Part shown: positions 6,303 to 7,134 of the stretch, in pieces | Layout: every line of letters begins with the position of its first letter | Numbering within the stretch: the first letter of the stretch is position 1 | Translations under genes and position numbers: made by a program | Assembly (NCBI GenBank): GCA_016203825.1 | Contig: JACQMA010000148.1 | Coordinates: 1-7,134, forward strand | Origin: Deltaproteobacteria bacterium | GTDB lineage: Bacteria; UBA10199; 2-02-FULL-44-16 | Direction of reading: 5' to 3' | Length of the DNA: 7,134 nucleotides | The notes under the pieces: model-generated | Database searches by the model: none | What the model was told of the DNA's origin: nothing | Seen by the model: the letters and a program-made list of their open reading frames with translations, nothing else

Positions 6303-7134
6303 AGATGGTCATGATGAGCAGACCATACAACACCGTGGCGACACCCAAATGAGCAACGCGAAGGGTCATGGGCAATGCCCAGACGATGTTCGCGATTCCA
6401 AGGAGCAGTTGGGTTACAGTCACGATTCCCACCCACGACAGAATCGTCTTAAGAGCCGGAGTCGCGGATCGTCGTGCTGCCACAAGAAGGATCACGACGG
6501 CAACAAGGGTCACGAGGGCACCGACACGATGGAAAAAGTGAATCGCCACGTTCCCCGTGAGGATCGGGATCCACTGACCTTGGCAGAGCGGAAAATCGGG
6601 ACAGGCAAGACTCGCATTCGATGAAGCAACATAACCACCGAGAATGGATTGAGCGAAAACGAGGAGAGTTATAAAAATGAGGAGGAAAGAAAACCACCCC
6701 CCTCTCCCGGCCTTCGGCCGCCCTCCCCCTCGAGGGGGGAGGGAAGGGGAGAGGGTGGTTTCTAAGCGCATCCACAACAGCACCGTCAAAAAGAGCATCC
6801 CGACACCGAGATGGATGCTGACCAAATAGGGTTGAAGTTCCGTCAGTACGGCAGCTCCTCCAAGGGATGCCTGCACAAGGAGAAGCGTCATCGCGAGTCC
6901 GGCGAGAAATCCACATCGTTGCCGATGCTGCTTCTTCCCCCAAATCACGAGAGAAGTTGTGAGCGTTGCTAATCCTGTGATCATCGCGATCAAGCGATGA
7001 CACCACTCAAAAAAAGTTGGCCGATCGAAATCGGGAATCCACTGACCGTGACACATCGGCCAATCGGGACAACCAAGTCCTGAACCCGTCGTGCGAACGA
7101 GCGCGCCCCAAAGAAAGAGGATGAAGGTGAGGGC
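6274..7134 (-). CDS. ctaA: Heme A synthase (CtaA/COX15 family), 5' end outside window
   Basis: Membrane oxidase that converts heme O to heme A for aa3-type cytochrome oxidases. The frame is open to base 7134, and the upstream codons read GALVRTTGSGLGCPDWPMC, a family signature. The internal Met at 7056 is therefore not the start, and the N terminus with TM1 is cut off. The two four-helix halves are visible. Half one has CPDWPMC, EWCHRL and SIHLGVG; half two has CPDFPLC, HFFHRVGAL and AHLGVATVLYG. This gives the four expected heme-ligand histidines and a Cys pair in the extracytoplasmic loop of each half. Between the halves, where a short linker is normal, there is a Pro/Gly/Arg-rich stretch (LPPRGGGRPKAGRGG) encoded by a palindromic element at 6691-6761. 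It is in frame, so the gene is probably functional. ctaB follows directly with an overlap, so the two enzymes of heme A synthesis are co-expressed. Confidence 0.94.
   Translation of the reverse strand, partial: ALTFILFLWGALVRTTGSGLGCPDWPMCHGQWIPDFDRPTFFEWCHRLIAMITGLATLTTSLVIWGKKQHRQRCGFLAGLAMTLLLVQASLGGAAVLTELQPYLVSIHLGVGMLFLTVLLWMRLETTLSPSLPPRGGGRPKAGRGGWFSFLLIFITLLVFAQSILGGYVASSNASLACPDFPLCQGQWIPILTGNVAIHFFHRVGALVTLVAVVILLVAARRSATPALKTILSWVGIVTVTQLLLGIANIVWALPMTLRVAHLGVATVLYGLLIMTIYEVRRVRVS
6297..6300 (-). promoter_or_regulatory. Possible Shine-Dalgarno GAGG for an internal GTG start of ctaB
   Basis: On the minus strand GAGG (6300 down to 6297) lies six bases before GTG 6290-6288. The sequence before the longer ATG 6302 (CTCATCATGACCATCT) has no comparable motif. 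This favours the shorter ctaB product by four residues, but does not prove it. Confidence 0.45.
6564..6608. repeat. Near-direct repeat copy 1 (second Cys loop of ctaA)
   Basis: It aligns with 7031-7076: about 38 of 46 positions are identical by my hand alignment with one gap, including an uninterrupted ATCCACTGACC. It encodes the CPDFPLCQGQWIP loop of the C-terminal half and reflects the internal duplication of the heme A synthase fold. Confidence 0.6.
6691..6761. repeat. MITE/REP-like palindromic element inside ctaA
   Basis: This 71-base block has imperfect terminal inverted repeats, AAACCACCC(CCC)TCTCCC at 6691-6708 against GGGGAGAGGGTGGTTT at 6746-6761. They enclose two tandem hairpins: CGGCC-TTC-GGCCG (6708-6720) and CCCTCCCCC around CTCGAG with GGGGGGAGGG (6721-6743, one bulged G). 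The composition (G/C homopolymer runs, strand asymmetry) is unlike the surrounding coding sequence. It resembles the short dispersed palindromes found in many bacterial genomes, often with CCCTCTCCC ends and a CTCGAG-like centre. There is no clear target duplication and no second copy in this window. On the ctaA coding strand it is stop-free and leaves the frame intact. Confidence 0.8.
7031..7076. repeat. Near-direct repeat copy 2 (first Cys loop of ctaA)
   Basis: Partner of 6564-6608, lying about 467 bases away in the same orientation. It encodes the CPDWPMCHGQWIP loop of the N-terminal half. Confidence 0.6.

Noticed and set aside
5766..6314. Plus-strand open frame of 182 codons across ctaB
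   Set aside because: Its translation is highly charged and low in complexity (mirror of hydrophobic helices) and has no ribosome binding site of note. It is antisense to the clearly real ctaB.
6700..6750. The G/C-rich palindromes in ctaA as a transcription terminator
   Set aside because: They lie inside an open frame with conserved ctaA sequence on both sides and have no adjoining U-tract in the minus-strand direction; a repeat element explains them better.
6449..7006. Second minus-strand frame of 185 codons overlapping ctaA
   Set aside because: It lies in another frame of the same strand as ctaA, and only ctaA shows family motifs from end to end.

Overview
The window is a gene-dense bacterial chromosomal segment with no gap longer than about 13 bases. 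It holds two convergent gene clusters. I see no sign of a mobile island, CRISPR array, tRNA or rRNA. The organism looks like a diderm (Gram-negative) bacterium: one gene encodes a lipobox-bearing LpoA/LppC-type lipoprotein, a family tied to the outer membrane. It also looks like an aerobic respirer, because heme O synthase and heme A synthase serve aa3-type cytochrome oxidases. Base composition is moderately GC-rich by eye. A deltaproteobacterial, Nitrospirota-like or related lineage would fit, but this is a guess and the sequence does not settle it.

Plus strand, 1-5487: a tightly packed run that reads like one operon. In order it holds the C-terminal end of grpE (cut by the window edge), a TPR plus periplasmic-binding-fold lipoprotein, thiL (thiamine-phosphate kinase), two tandem CNNM/CorC-type membrane proteins with CBS domains, and a free-standing LarC C-terminal domain (nickel-pincer cofactor metal insertion). 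Junctions are overlaps (GTGA, ATGA) or gaps of 1-13 bases. Nearly every start has its own Shine-Dalgarno sequence inside or next to the preceding gene. No internal promoter or terminator is evident.

Minus strand, 7134-5433: heme A synthase (ctaA/COX15 type, 5' end beyond the window) followed by heme O synthase (ctaB/cyoE type). The two overlap by up to 29 bases. They carry out consecutive steps, heme B to heme O (CtaB) and heme O to heme A (CtaA).

The clusters collide tail to tail: larC2 and ctaB overlap by 55 bases on opposite strands, with no visible terminator between them.

The points most worth a second look are: (1) a roughly 71-base palindromic, MITE/REP-like element sitting in frame inside the heme A synthase gene, which adds a Pro/Gly/Arg-rich loop; (2) a LarC2 domain encoded as its own gene without LarC1 nearby; (3) the unequal tandem CNNM pair, of which the first lacks the C-terminal CorC_HlyC domain; (4) the antisense 3' overlap of larC2 and ctaB; and (5) a near-repeat of the cysteine-loop DNA within the heme A synthase gene. 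I found no convincing evidence of a wholly new system.
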